Positions 34,454 through 42,903 of a stretch of 64,000 bases of DNA are shown one piece after another (the stretch's first letter is position 1; the number at the start of each line of letters is the position of its first letter). Both the position numbers and the translations under genes were made by a program. Source of the stretch: Stenotrophomonas mori (GTDB lineage: Bacteria > Pseudomonadota > Gammaproteobacteria > Xanthomonadales > Xanthomonadaceae). The DNA is taken from positions 248,001 through 312,000 of the forward strand of contig NZ_JAIKTS010000001.1 of assembly GCF_023556335.1 (NCBI RefSeq). Reading direction: 5' to 3'. Under the pieces are notes generated by a model. That model was not told the DNA's origin. It ran no database searches and saw only the letters and a program-made list of their open reading frames with translations.

Positions 34454-34861
34454 TCAGACGGCCGCTTCGATCTGCGGCATCGACAGGCGCGCCTTGGTCA
34501 GCGCCATGCCCAGGTTGGCGGTGCGGCGGCATACGAAGACCACGATGTAGTTCGGGTAGCGCTTGCCGCGCATGAAGATGTGGATCAGGTTCTCGCTGTT
34601 GACGATGATTTCCTGGAAGTAGCGCGCGCCATCGCTTTCGGGCAGCCCGCGGGAGCGCCGGAACAGCTGCTCGATCATGCGCACGTTGGCGCCATCGTAG
34701 AGGTCGGCGGTCGCCGCGGCGAGCAGGTCGAGCACTTCGCGCGGGTGCGAATCCACCGTGCGCATGGCCAGCAGCATGCCGGAGGATATGTCGACATAGC
34801 CGGCAGCAAGACACTCCGGCACTGCCGCGATGGAGCTCTGGATGGTTGCGTCGAGGGACAT
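34454..34861 (-). CDS. Roadblock/LC7-like protein
   Basis: 135 residues, predicted alpha/beta: a helix, CLAAGYVDISSGMLLAM, helices in the middle, and strands ENLIHIFMRGKRYPNYIVVF followed by VCRRTANLGMALTKARL. The last block resembles the MglB/roadblock signature (strand then 'ANLGL..'). Such proteins usually dimerise and regulate a small GTPase; none is nearby. It lies 64 bases after the ABC-ATPase/phosphatase fusion with the operon's terminator behind it, so the pair likely acts together. Family assignment is by eye and moderately sure. Confidence 0.6.
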   Translation of the reverse strand: MSLDATIQSSIAAVPECLAAGYVDISSGMLLAMRTVDSHPREVLDLLAAATADLYDGANVRMIEQLFRRSRGLPESDGARYFQEIIVNSENLIHIFMRGKRYPNYIVVFVCRRTANLGMALTKARLSMPQIEAAV

Positions 34862-34925
34862 GGTTTTCTCTCCGGTGGTGCGGGGGGATGAAGCCACGGG
34901 GCTGCTGCCCCGCGGCATGGGGGAT

Positions 34926-36380
34926 CTAGCAATCCGGCGCGCGGATCAGGAGGTTGGTTTCCAGTTCGTGCAGCAGGTCTTCCTGCACGCGCGACTGGAC
35001 GAAGCCGGGTTCGATCGCGCGCAGCCGGCGCAGCGCCTCGTCGGCGGTCAGTCCCTCGCGGACCAGCCAGGCGCCCAGCACGGTGCCGGTGCGTCCCAGC
35101 CCGGCCAGGCAGTGCACCGCGACCACTTCGCCCTGGCGCATGAGCCGGTCGATCCTGGCCAGCAGCATCTTCATCCACATCAGCGGCGGCGCGTTGCGGT
35201 CCTCCACGCCCATGTGCAGGGTGCGCAGGCCATGGGCGGGGATGGCGGTGTCGGTCATCGGCTTCTCGGTGAGGTTCACCAGCACGGTGACGCCGACGGT
35301 GCGCAGCAGGCTGAGGTCGTGGGCCATCGGCAGCACCGCGCCGGGCATGGGGCAGCCGGCGAGCTTGCCCGGGATCAGCCAGTGGAAGCCGTTGGGCCCG
35401 CGGCTTGCCGGTAGCACCCCTGGGGGCAGGGGCGCGACGCCGGCGGCATCGACGGGGGCCGCATCGGCCGCGGCATCGACCCCGGCCGGGCCGGCCTCGC
35501 CGGCCGCACTCGCCGGTGCGGGGGCGCGGGGAATCCGCGGCGCCGGCGCGGCCATCGCGTCGAGCGTTTCCAGGTCCAGCTCTTCGGGCAGTGCGTCGAG
35601 GGCCGGCAGGTGGCAGCTTCCGGTCCGCAGGAACTGCGCCAGCACCGGATGCGCCTCGGGATTGTCGAAGAAGGCGCGGTTGCCGGCATCCACCTGGATG
35701 CGGCCGCCGGCCAGCAGCACCACGCGGTCGGCGATGGCGCGGGCCTGCGCCTGGTGGTGCAGGACCAGCACGCAGCAGCGCTCGGCGGCCAGCTGCCGCA
35801 CCAGCTGCAGGAGGCGCTCGGCCTGGGCGTCGTCCAGGTCGCTGGTGGGTTCGTCGATCAGCAGCGTGCGGCTGCCCGACAGCGCCGCGCGGACGATCAG
35901 CGCGCGCCGCATCTGGTCGCGCGGCAGGTCGAACAGGCGGCTGTCCAGTGCCAGCAGCAGGTCCTGCTGGCCGGCGTCCTGCAGGGCCTGGCGCACGCGC
36001 GCCTGCAGCTCGGCCGGGGTCAGCGGTTCGCGGCCGCGCAGCGCGTCGGCCAGGCTGCCCTGCAGGGTCGTCGCCAGGTCGCGCGGGTGCTGCTGCACCA
36101 GTGCGGGCAGCTGCGTGGCCTGGCCCGCGGGCTGGCCGTCGAACAGCAGCGTGCCCTGGTACTCGGCATGGGCGCTGGTCTGCCCGGCCATGGCCTTGAG
36201 AAGGGTGGACTTGCCGGTGCCGGCGGGGCCCATCAGCACCACGATGCCGGGTGCGCCCAGGTGCAGGTCGATGCCGGCCAGCAGGGTGCGCTGGCCGAGC
36301 CGGATGCCCCAGTCGATGAAGTCGATGCCTGCTCCTTGCGTCGCCTCATCGAGGGTGGACGGGTGCTGCTCTACGGTCAT
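34926..36380 (-). CDS. Fusion of an ABC ATPase domain and a DUSP23-like dual-specificity phosphatase
   Basis: 484 residues. Residues 20-245 form an ABC ATPase domain: Walker A GPAGTGKST (51-59), Walker B TLLIDEPTSDLDD (172-184), H-loop His 208/209. The usual LSGGQ signature is LPRDQ (152-156). Residues 275-330 are an Ala/Pro linker. Residues 331-475 resemble human DUSP23: GFHWLIPGKLAG, general acid Asp394 (GVEDRNAPP), and the P-loop HCLAGLGRTGT with Cys424 and Arg430. No membrane segment and no permease gene nearby. Start ATG 36380 with AGGA 8 bases upstream. The role is unknown; ATP-dependent, non-transport ABC proteins and a protein or lipid phosphatase are the parts. Confidence 0.88.
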   Translation of the reverse strand: MTVEQHPSTLDEATQGAGIDFIDWGIRLGQRTLLAGIDLHLGAPGIVVLMGPAGTGKSTLLKAMAGQTSAHAEYQGTLLFDGQPAGQATQLPALVQQHPRDLATTLQGSLADALRGREPLTPAELQARVRQALQDAGQQDLLLALDSRLFDLPRDQMRRALIVRAALSGSRTLLIDEPTSDLDDAQAERLLQLVRQLAAERCCVLVLHHQAQARAIADRVVLLAGGRIQVDAGNRAFFDNPEAHPVLAQFLRTGSCHLPALDALPEELDLETLDAMAAPAPRIPRAPAPASAAGEAGPAGVDAAADAAPVDAAGVAPLPPGVLPASRGPNGFHWLIPGKLAGCPMPGAVLPMAHDLSLLRTVGVTVLVNLTEKPMTDTAIPAHGLRTLHMGVEDRNAPPLMWMKMLLARIDRLMRQGEVVAVHCLAGLGRTGTVLGAWLVREGLTADEALRRLRAIEPGFVQSRVQEDLLHELETNLLIRAPDC

Positions 36381-36508
36381 TGCCGATCCTGGAACAAGGA
36401 GTCTTCCATGCTGCCGCCAGCAGCTTTTCGTAACGGTGCGGTGGTTGCCATCGAGCGTGAACCGCACGAACGATGGGCAGTGTCGTAGCTGCACTCACAC
36501 TTGTCCAT
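36377..36508 (-). CDS. Possible small upstream ORF (43 codons)
   Basis: An ATG at 36508 opens a frame (MDKCECSYDTAHRSCGSRSM ... LFQDRQ) whose TGA overlaps the ATG of the ABC-phosphatase fusion gene as ATGA. The overlap is the only support; there is no good ribosome site and no recognisable family. It may be a leader or coincidence. Confidence 0.25.
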   Translation of the reverse strand: MDKCECSYDTAHRSCGSRSMATTAPLRKAAGGSMEDSLFQDRQ

Positions 36509-36573
36509 GCACGCGATGGAGTGCGCAGCCGTTGTGTGATGGAGGTTCCGCAATGGAACGTTGCCACTTGCGC

Positions 36574-37410
36574 TCATGCGTTTTGCGCCAGTTCGCGGCC
36601 ACGCTGCGCGGCGGCCGCGACGGCCGTGCCGACCAGGGCCTGGAAGCCGCCCGCGGCCAGGGTTTCCAGCGCCGCCTGGGTGGTGCCGTTGGGCGAGGTG
36701 ACCGCTTCGCGCAGGGCGCCGGCGCTCTGCCCGCTTTCGGCGAGCATGCGTGCTGCGCCGAGGACCGTCTGCACCACCATCTGCCGCGCGGCCTCCGCGT
36801 CCAGGCCCTGCGTCCGTGCGGCCGCCTCCATGGCTTCGGCCAGGGCGAAAACATAGGCCGGGCCGCTGCCGGATACCGCGGTGACCGCGTCCATCAGCGT
36901 TTCGTCGTCGATCCAGCGGGTCTGCCCGGCGGTGGCGAGGATCGCCTGCGCGGCCTGGCGCCGGCCGTGGTCGACGTCGGCGCCGGCATACAGGCCGGTC
37001 ATGCCGGCGCCGAGCAGCGCCGGGGTGTTGGGCATGGCGCGGACCAGGGCGGCCTGCGGCAGCCAGCCGCGCAGGTGGGCGGTGGTCACGCCGGCGGCGA
37101 TCGAGACCGCCAGGGTGCCGGGCCCGAGCCGCGGCGCGAGGTCGGCGCATACCGCGGCCATCACCTGCGGCTTGACCGCCAGCAACAGCGCGTCGGCGCC
37201 CAGCGCCGCCTCGGCGACCGTCGCCGCCACGCGCACGCCGTAGGTCGAACGCAGTGCCTCGCGCGGTGCGGCCTGGGGTTCGACGACCTCGATGGCGGCC
37301 GGGTCCATGCCGCCCTCGACCAGTCCGGCGATCAGGCTGCGTGCCATGTTGCCGCCACCGATGAAGGCGATGCCGGAAGGAAAGGCGGGCGTGTCGTGGG
37401 CGCGGCTCAT
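36574..37410 (-). CDS. proC: Pyrroline-5-carboxylate reductase
   Basis: 278 residues. NADPH-dependent last step of proline synthesis. Rossmann motif IAFIGGGNMARSLI, NADP loop, AVKPQ, RAMPNTPALLGAGMT and the family signature VSGSGPAYVF with the ALREAVTSPNGTTQAAL block. Length and motifs normal. GAGG 6 bases before the ATG at 37410. In many gammaproteobacteria it follows yggS next to pilT, as here without yggS. Its gene precedes the ABC-phosphatase gene on the same strand, 190 bases apart. Confidence 0.95.
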   Translation of the reverse strand: MSRAHDTPAFPSGIAFIGGGNMARSLIAGLVEGGMDPAAIEVVEPQAAPREALRSTYGVRVAATVAEAALGADALLLAVKPQVMAAVCADLAPRLGPGTLAVSIAAGVTTAHLRGWLPQAALVRAMPNTPALLGAGMTGLYAGADVDHGRRQAAQAILATAGQTRWIDDETLMDAVTAVSGSGPAYVFALAEAMEAAARTQGLDAEAARQMVVQTVLGAARMLAESGQSAGALREAVTSPNGTTQAALETLAAGGFQALVGTAVAAAAQRGRELAQNA

Positions 37411-37593
37411 GGAAACCTCGTTGGTGGTCGGCAAGGGGAGGGGAATGCGGCGGCGCCGCAGCCCGGCGCGCAGTGTATCCAACCGGACAAGGCCGGCGCA
37501 CCGGCGCCCGGCGGGCCGTCCGGCGGCATCCGCGGCGGCCGGCGAGGGCGCGGGGGCACCGCACGGGCGCGCCGATCCCGGCGATCACGGGGC

Positions 37594-37599
37594 TATACT
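37594..37599 (+). promoter_or_regulatory. Candidate -10 (TATACT) for pilT
   Basis: TATACT 59 bases before the ATG at 37653, in the proC-pilT divergent spacer. No obvious -35. Confidence 0.45.
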
Positions 37600-37652
37600 G
37601 CGCGGCAGGGGAATCCTTTCCAGCCATCCGCAACCTCGGGGAAAAGCAGCGC

Positions 37653-38690
37653 ATGGATATCGCTGAACTTCTGGCGTTTTCAGTCAAGAACAAAGCATCG
37701 GACCTGCACCTGTCCGCCGGCCTGCCGCCGATGATCCGCGTCGACGGCGACGTCCGCCGCATCAACATCCCGGCACTGGACCACAAGCAGGTCCACGCGC
37801 TGGTCTACGACATCATGTCGGACAAGCAGCGCCGGGACTACGAAGAGTTCCTCGAGGTCGACTTCTCGTTCGAGATTCCCTCGCTGGCGCGCTTCCGCGT
37901 CAACGCCTTCAACCAGAACCGGGGAGCCGGCGCGGTGTTCCGCACCATTCCCTCCGAGGTGCTGACGCTGGAGGACCTGGGCTGCCCGCCGGTGTTCCGG
38001 CAGCTGATCGAGCAGCCGCAGGGGCTGATCCTGGTCACCGGGCCCACCGGCTCGGGCAAGTCCACGACCCTGGCGGCGATGGTCGACCACATCAACAAGA
38101 ACGAGTACGGGCACATCCTCACCGTCGAGGACCCGATCGAGTTCGTGCACACCTCGCAGAAGTGCTTGATCAACCAGCGCGAGGTGCACCGCGACACCCA
38201 CGGCTTCAACGAGGCGCTGCGCTCGGCGCTGCGCGAGGACCCGGACTACATCCTGGTCGGCGAACTCCGCGACCTGGAGACCATCCGTCTGGCGCTGACC
38301 GCGGCCGAGACCGGCCACCTGGTGTTCGGCACCCTGCACACCAGTTCGGCGGCCAAGACCATCGACCGCATCATCGACGTGTTCCCGGCCGGCGAGAAGC
38401 CGATGGTGCGCTCGATGCTGTCCGAGTCGCTGCGGGCGGTGATCTCCCAGGCGCTGCTGAAGAAGGTCGGTGGCGGCCGCATCGCGTCGCACGAGATCAT
38501 GGTGGCGACCCCGGCGATCCGCAACCTGATCCGCGAGGACAAGGTGGCGCAGATGTACTCGGCGATCCAGACCGGCCAGCAGGTCGGCATGCAGACGCTG
38601 GACCAGAACCTGCAGGACCTGGTGAAGCGCAGCCTGATCACCCGCAACCAGGCCCGCGAGTACGCCAAGGACAAGCGGCTGTTCGAGTGA
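37653..38690 (+). CDS. pilT: Type IV pilus retraction ATPase PilT
   Basis: 345 residues, the normal length. Walker A GPTGSGKST, Asp box (VEDPIEF), Walker B (ILVGELRD), His box (GTLHTSS) and the AIRNLIRE motif required for retraction. A hexameric cytoplasmic motor that depolymerises pili and drives twitching motility. Divergent from proC; followed by pilU. Confidence 0.97.
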   Translation: MDIAELLAFSVKNKASDLHLSAGLPPMIRVDGDVRRINIPALDHKQVHALVYDIMSDKQRRDYEEFLEVDFSFEIPSLARFRVNAFNQNRGAGAVFRTIPSEVLTLEDLGCPPVFRQLIEQPQGLILVTGPTGSGKSTTLAAMVDHINKNEYGHILTVEDPIEFVHTSQKCLINQREVHRDTHGFNEALRSALREDPDYILVGELRDLETIRLALTAAETGHLVFGTLHTSSAAKTIDRIIDVFPAGEKPMVRSMLSESLRAVISQALLKKVGGGRIASHEIMVATPAIRNLIREDKVAQMYSAIQTGQQVGMQTLDQNLQDLVKRSLITRNQAREYAKDKRLFE

Positions 38691-38790
38691 GCCGCCGCCG
38701 CGCACCGCGGGCGAGTGCGTCCGCGGCGCGCCAGGGCGGTGCCGTTCCCGCCGCCGTTCCGCAGATCCACGGTTCCACAGGAGCCCGTTC

Positions 38791-39921
38791 ATGAGCACCA
38801 TCGACTTCACTTCGTTCCTCAAGCTGATGGCGCACCAGAAGGCGTCGGACCTGTTCATCACCGCCGGCATGCCGCCGTCGATGAAGGTGCACGGCAAGAT
38901 CAGCCCGATCACGCAGACGCCGCTGACGCCGCAGCAGAGCCGCGACATGGTGCTCAACGTGATGACGCCGTCGCAGCGCGAAGAGTTCGAGAAGACCCAC
39001 GAGTGCAACTTCGCCATCGGCCTGTCCGGTGTCGGGCGCTTCCGCGTGAGCTGCTTCTACCAGCGCAACCAGGTCGGCATGGTGCTGCGCCGGATCGAGA
39101 CCCGGATCCCGACGGTGGAGGAGCTGAGCCTGCCGCCGGTGATCAAGACGCTGGCCATGACCAAGCGCGGCATCATCCTGTTCGTCGGCGCCACCGGCAC
39201 CGGCAAGTCGACCTCGCTGGCGGCGATGATCGGCTACCGCAACCAGAACTCCACCGGGCACATCATCACCATCGAGGACCCGATCGAGTTCGTGCACCGG
39301 CACGAAGGCTGCATCGTCACCCAGCGCGAGGTGGGCATCGACACCGAGAGCTGGGAGGCCGCGCTGAAGAACACCCTGCGCCAGGCCCCGGACGTGATCA
39401 TGATCGGCGAGATCCGCACCCGCGAGGGCATGGACCATGCCATCGCCTTCGCCGAGACCGGCCACCTGGTGCTGGCCACGCTGCACGCCAACAACGCCAA
39501 CCAGGCGATGGACCGCATCATCAACTTCTTCCCGGAGGACCGTCGCAGCCAGCTGCTGATGGACCTGTCGCTGAACCTCAAGGGCGTGGTCGCGCAGCAG
39601 CTGGTGCCGACGCCCGACGGCCGGGCGCGGCGGGTGGCGATGGAGATCCTGCTGGGCACGCCGCTGGTGCAGGACTACATCCGCGACGGCGAGGTGCACA
39701 AGCTCAAGGAAGTGATGAAGGAGTCGGTGCAGCTGGGCATGAAGACCTTCGACCAGAGCCTGTTCGAGCTGTACCAGGCCGGCGAGATCGGCTACGACGA
39801 CGCGCTGCGCCATGCCGATTCGCAGAACGAGGTGCGCCTGCGCATCAAGCTCTCGCAGGGCGGCGACGCCAAGACCCTGTCGCAGGGGCTGGACGGGGTG
39901 GAGATCTCGGAGATCCGCTGA
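38791..39921 (+). CDS. pilU: PilT-dependent retraction ATPase PilU
   Basis: 376 residues. PilT-like ATPase with Walker A GATGTGKST, IEDPIEF, MIGEIRT and TLHANNANQA. The AIRNLIRE motif is replaced (TPLVQDYIRDGEV) and the C-terminus is longer, both usual for PilU. It supports PilT in forceful retraction. AGGAG before the ATG. 100 bases after pilT. Confidence 0.95.
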   Translation: MSTIDFTSFLKLMAHQKASDLFITAGMPPSMKVHGKISPITQTPLTPQQSRDMVLNVMTPSQREEFEKTHECNFAIGLSGVGRFRVSCFYQRNQVGMVLRRIETRIPTVEELSLPPVIKTLAMTKRGIILFVGATGTGKSTSLAAMIGYRNQNSTGHIITIEDPIEFVHRHEGCIVTQREVGIDTESWEAALKNTLRQAPDVIMIGEIRTREGMDHAIAFAETGHLVLATLHANNANQAMDRIINFFPEDRRSQLLMDLSLNLKGVVAQQLVPTPDGRARRVAMEILLGTPLVQDYIRDGEVHKLKEVMKESVQLGMKTFDQSLFELYQAGEIGYDDALRHADSQNEVRLRIKLSQGGDAKTLSQGLDGVEISEIR

Positions 39922-39940
39922 GCCGGTCCGGCGGCGCGCG

Positions 39941-40477
39941 TCAGGCGCGCATCCACGGCGGCCGGAGGGCGGCGATCTCGCGCTGCACCGGGCAGTCGGC
40001 GCGGTGCGCGCCGGGCAGGTAGCCCAGGCTCATCAGGAACTCGCCGGTGATCTCGCCGCCGGTGAAGCGGAAGGTCTTCTTGAACAGCCGCACCCAGTCC
40101 GCGTGGGGCCGCGGGTGGTGGGCATCGAGCCAGGCGGCGAAACCGCCGTGGGAGCTACGCAGACCGCGGATCACCCCGGCGTTGTGGATGGCCGCCAGCA
40201 CCTTGAGCCGGTTGCGGATGATGCCGGCGTCGCCCAGCAGGCGGGCGATGTCCCGGTCGCCGTAGGCGGCCACCGCCTCCACGTCGAAGCCGTCGTAGGC
40301 GCGGCGGAACCCCTCGCGCTTGCGCAGGATGGTCTCCCAGCTCAGGCCGGCCTGGTTGATTTCCAGCACCAGGCGCTCGAACAGCTCGTGTTCGGCACGC
40401 TGCGGGAAACCGTACTCGCAGGCGTGGTAACGGGCGTGGACGGGGTGGGCGGGAGCGGTGTCGCAGTAGCGGGACAT
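39941..40477 (-). CDS. tag: DNA-3-methyladenine glycosylase I
   Basis: 178 residues. Excises 3-methyladenine from alkylated DNA. Family features: N-terminal Cys and a His in RYHACEYGFP, QAGLSWETILRKREGFRRAY, AGIIRNRLK, KKTFRFTGG, and C-terminal zinc ligands His and Cys (GAHRADCPV). Slightly shorter and more diverged than E. coli Tag (YHDNEWG is YHACEYG), but all four zinc ligands are present. Confidence 0.88.
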   Translation of the reverse strand: MSRYCDTAPAHPVHARYHACEYGFPQRAEHELFERLVLEINQAGLSWETILRKREGFRRAYDGFDVEAVAAYGDRDIARLLGDAGIIRNRLKVLAAIHNAGVIRGLRSSHGGFAAWLDAHHPRPHADWVRLFKKTFRFTGGEITGEFLMSLGYLPGAHRADCPVQREIAALRPPWMRA

Positions 40478-40541
40478 GGGCGGGTGCCGGCGGGGGCCTG
40501 GACGGGATTATCGCGCCGCGCCCGCGGCGGGCGCCAACCGC

Positions 40542-40547
40542 TAGAAT
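40542..40547 (+). promoter_or_regulatory. -10 (TAGAAT) placing yqgE transcription at its start codon
   Basis: TAGAAT ends 6 bases before the ATG at 40554. With the usual 6-8 base spacing, transcription would begin at or next to the A of the ATG, giving a leaderless mRNA; there is no Shine-Dalgarno sequence. Confidence 0.5.
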
Positions 40548-40553
40548 ACGGGC

Positions 40554-41120
40554 ATGTCCGAACTGTCGCTCCCCCTCGCCAACCACCTGCTGGTCGCGCT
40601 GCCGTCGCTGGCCGATTCCAGCTTCGCGCGCAGCGTCGCCCTGATCTGCCAGCACGACGACAACGGGGCGATGGGCGTGGTGGTCAACCAACTGTCCGAG
40701 TTCACGCTGGGCGACGTGTTCGCGCAGATGGACATCGCCACCGGCGACGAGCGCCTGCGCGCGGTGCCGGTGCTCCAAGGCGGCCCGGTGCACACCGAGC
40801 GCGGGTTCGTGATCCACGACGACGCTCGCGGCTGGGATTCCAGCCTGGCGGTGGGCGAGGGCCTGTTCCTGACCACGTCGCGCGACATCCTCGAGGCGAT
40901 GGCCCGCGGCGAAGGCCCGGACAACGTGCTGGTCACGCTCGGCTGCGCCGGCTGGGGTGCCGGGCAGCTGGAGCAGGAGCTGGCCGAGGACAGCTGGCTG
41001 ACGGTGCCGGCCGACGTCGCGCTGCTGTTCGAGGCGCCGCTGGAGCAGCGCTGGCAGCAGGCCGCCTCGCGCATCGGCGTGGACCTGTTCCACCTGGCCG
41101 GGTACAGCGGCCATGCCTGA
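40554..41120 (+). CDS. yqgE: YqgE/AlgH family protein
   Basis: 188 residues with the conserved YqgE opening ([32 protein letters not shown]) and [14 protein letters not shown]. Widely conserved, usually next to ruvX; named AlgH in Pseudomonas. Its biochemical role is not settled. Overlaps ruvX by 8 bases. Confidence 0.93.
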   Translation: MSELSLPLANHLLVALPSLADSSFARSVALICQHDDNGAMGVVVNQLSEFTLGDVFAQMDIATGDERLRAVPVLQGGPVHTERGFVIHDDARGWDSSLAVGEGLFLTTSRDILEAMARGEGPDNVLVTLGCAGWGAGQLEQELAEDSWLTVPADVALLFEAPLEQRWQQAASRIGVDLFHLAGYSGHA

Positions 41121-41595
41121 TCCGGCCGCGCGCACGCCCGACGGGCTCACGGTCGACAGCACCGTGCTGGGGTTCGATGTCGGTTCGCGCCGCATCGGCG
41201 TCGCCATCGGCAGCTTGCACGGGGGCGGAGCCCGCGCGCTGGCGGTGGTCGATGTGCGCGCCGACGGCCCGGACTGGGCCGCTCTGGACCGGCTGCAGCG
41301 CGAGTGGCTGCCGGGCGGCCTGATCGTCGGCGACCCGCTCACCCTCGATGGCGAGGACCAGCCGATCCGCCGGCGCGCGCATGCCTTCGCCCGGCAGCTG
41401 GCGCAGCGCTACCGCCTGCCGGTGCGGCTGGTGGACGAACGTTCCAGCTCGGTGGAGGCGGCGCGCCGTTTCGCTACCGAGCGCGCCGAAGGGCGCAAGC
41501 GCCGCCGCGACGCGGCCACGCTGGACGCGGTGGCCGCGGCGGTCATCGTCGAGCGCTGGCTGTCCGCGCCGGACCAGGCCATTCCCGTTTCCTGA
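41113..41595 (+). CDS. ruvX: Holliday junction resolvase-like RuvX (YqgF)
   Basis: 160 residues, RNase H-like fold. [15 protein letters not shown] carries the first catalytic Asp; [11 protein letters not shown] and DERSSSVEA carry further acidic residues. Needed for processing of pre-16S rRNA 5' ends; also proposed as resolvase. Longer N-terminus by about 15 residues. Starts inside yqgE. Confidence 0.93.
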   Translation: MPDPAARTPDGLTVDSTVLGFDVGSRRIGVAIGSLHGGGARALAVVDVRADGPDWAALDRLQREWLPGGLIVGDPLTLDGEDQPIRRRAHAFARQLAQRYRLPVRLVDERSSSVEAARRFATERAEGRKRRRDAATLDAVAAAVIVERWLSAPDQAIPVS

Positions 41596-41611
41596 CCTCC
41601 CAAGACCGACC

Positions 41612-42562
41612 ATGACCGCTTCCCAACTCGATGCCGACGGCCGGCTGCGCCACCTGCTGACCCTGGACGGCCTGCCGCGCGCGCACCTGCTGCAGCTGCT
41701 GGACCGTGCGGGCCAGATCCGCGACGCCGCCGTCGGTCGCGTCGGCAACAAGCGCGGGGTGCTGGCCGGCACCGCGGTATGCACGCTGTTCTTCGAGCCC
41801 TCCACCCGCACCCGCAGTTCGTTCCAGCTGGCCGCGCAGCGGCTGGGCGCGGACGTGCTCAACTTCGACGCCTCCACCTCCTCCACGCGCAAGGGCGAGA
41901 CCGCCTGCGACACGCTGAAGAACCTGGAGGCGATGGGGGTGCGCGGTTTCGTCGTGCGCCATCCCGACGACGATGCGGTGGCGGCGCTGGCGGCGGCCGC
42001 CGGCGAAGGCACGGCGCTGGTCAATGCCGGCGACGGCCGCAGCGCGCACCCCACCCAGGGCCTGCTGGACATGCTGACCCTGCGCCAGGCCAAGGGGCCG
42101 GACTTCTCGCGGTTGAAGGTGGTGATCGTCGGCGACGTGAAGCATTCGCGGGTGGCGCGCACCGACCTGCACGCGCTGCGTACCCTGGGCGTGGGGGAGA
42201 TCCGCGTCTGTGGCCCGCGTCCGCTGCTGCCCGACGACGACACCCTGGCCGGCTGCGTGGTCGGCGAGGATTTCGATGCGCTGCTCGAGGGCGCCGATGC
42301 GCTGATGATGCTGCGCCTGCAGCGCGAGCGGATGGAGGAAGGGCTGGTGCCGTCGCTGGAGCAGTACCACGCGCAGTACGGGCTGACCGCCACGCGGCTG
42401 CGGCGCGCCGCAGCCGACGCGGCGGTGTTGCACCCGGGGCCGATCAACCGCGGCGTGGAGGTGACCGACGAGGTCGCCGACGGCCCGCAGTCGTGGGTGC
42501 TGCGCCAGGTCGCCAACGGCGTGGCGGTGCGCATGGCGGTGCTGGAGACGCTGCTGGGCTGA
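41612..42562 (+). CDS. pyrB: Aspartate carbamoyltransferase catalytic subunit
   Basis: 316 residues. Commits carbamoyl phosphate and aspartate to pyrimidine synthesis. Motifs: FFEPSTRTRSSF (carbamoyl phosphate), HPTQGLLD, DVKHSRVARTD, HPGPINRG. No pyrI is next to it; it probably belongs to the class that works without PyrI or with an inactive pyrC partner located elsewhere. 16 bases after ruvX, one operon with yqgE-ruvX. Confidence 0.95.
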   Translation: MTASQLDADGRLRHLLTLDGLPRAHLLQLLDRAGQIRDAAVGRVGNKRGVLAGTAVCTLFFEPSTRTRSSFQLAAQRLGADVLNFDASTSSTRKGETACDTLKNLEAMGVRGFVVRHPDDDAVAALAAAAGEGTALVNAGDGRSAHPTQGLLDMLTLRQAKGPDFSRLKVVIVGDVKHSRVARTDLHALRTLGVGEIRVCGPRPLLPDDDTLAGCVVGEDFDALLEGADALMMLRLQRERMEEGLVPSLEQYHAQYGLTATRLRRAAADAAVLHPGPINRGVEVTDEVADGPQSWVLRQVANGVAVRMAVLETLLG

Positions 42563-42563
42563 A

Positions 42564-42586
42564 CGCCCGCGCGGTGGGCGCGGGCG
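42564..42586. terminator. Hairpin between convergent pyrB and the zinc-ribbon gene
   Basis: CGCCCGCGC / GCGCGGGCG, a 9-base stem with a 5-base loop starting just after the pyrB stop, 6 bases before the convergent stop. Could serve both directions; no T tract. Confidence 0.45.
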
Positions 42587-42592
42587 ATGCGC

Positions 42593-42856
42593 TCAGGGGC
42601 GCGGGACGCTGTCCAGGATCGCCAGCTGCTCGATGGCCTCCGGGTGCCCGGCCGCCGCCGCGGCGCGGATCCCGGCCAGGTCCGGGTGCAGCACCACCAG
42701 CATCGGGAACTCGCAGCGCGGGCAGCTGTATTCGCTCTGCTCGTCGTGCAGCTCCATGTCCATCTGCCGTGAGCTGCCCTGCCATCCGCAGGCGGCGCAG
42801 GTGTGGCACTGCGCGCGCCATCCGGGCTGGTAGTAGTCGGTGAGGGTGGTGGTCAT
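42593..42856 (-). CDS. Small zinc-ribbon protein of unknown function
   Basis: 87 residues. Two CxxC pairs (QCHTCAACGW and YSCPRCEFP) in a treble-clef or ribbon arrangement, then a helical C-terminus. Acidic and soluble. 47 bases after mgtE, same strand. I do not recognise the family. Confidence 0.6.
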   Translation of the reverse strand: MTTTLTDYYQPGWRAQCHTCAACGWQGSSRQMDMELHDEQSEYSCPRCEFPMLVVLHPDLAGIRAAAAAGHPEAIEQLAILDSVPRP

Positions 42857-42903
42857 GGCATCGGTGCGGGCAGGGATGGGAGAGGCGGGCGGCAACGGGA
42901 ACG

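Noticed and set aside
36508-37786. Upstream part of a 469-codon minus-strand frame running across proC to the fusion gene start
   Set aside because: Over proC it is the wrong frame of a conserved enzyme. Only its last 43 codons, outside proC, could be a small ORF.
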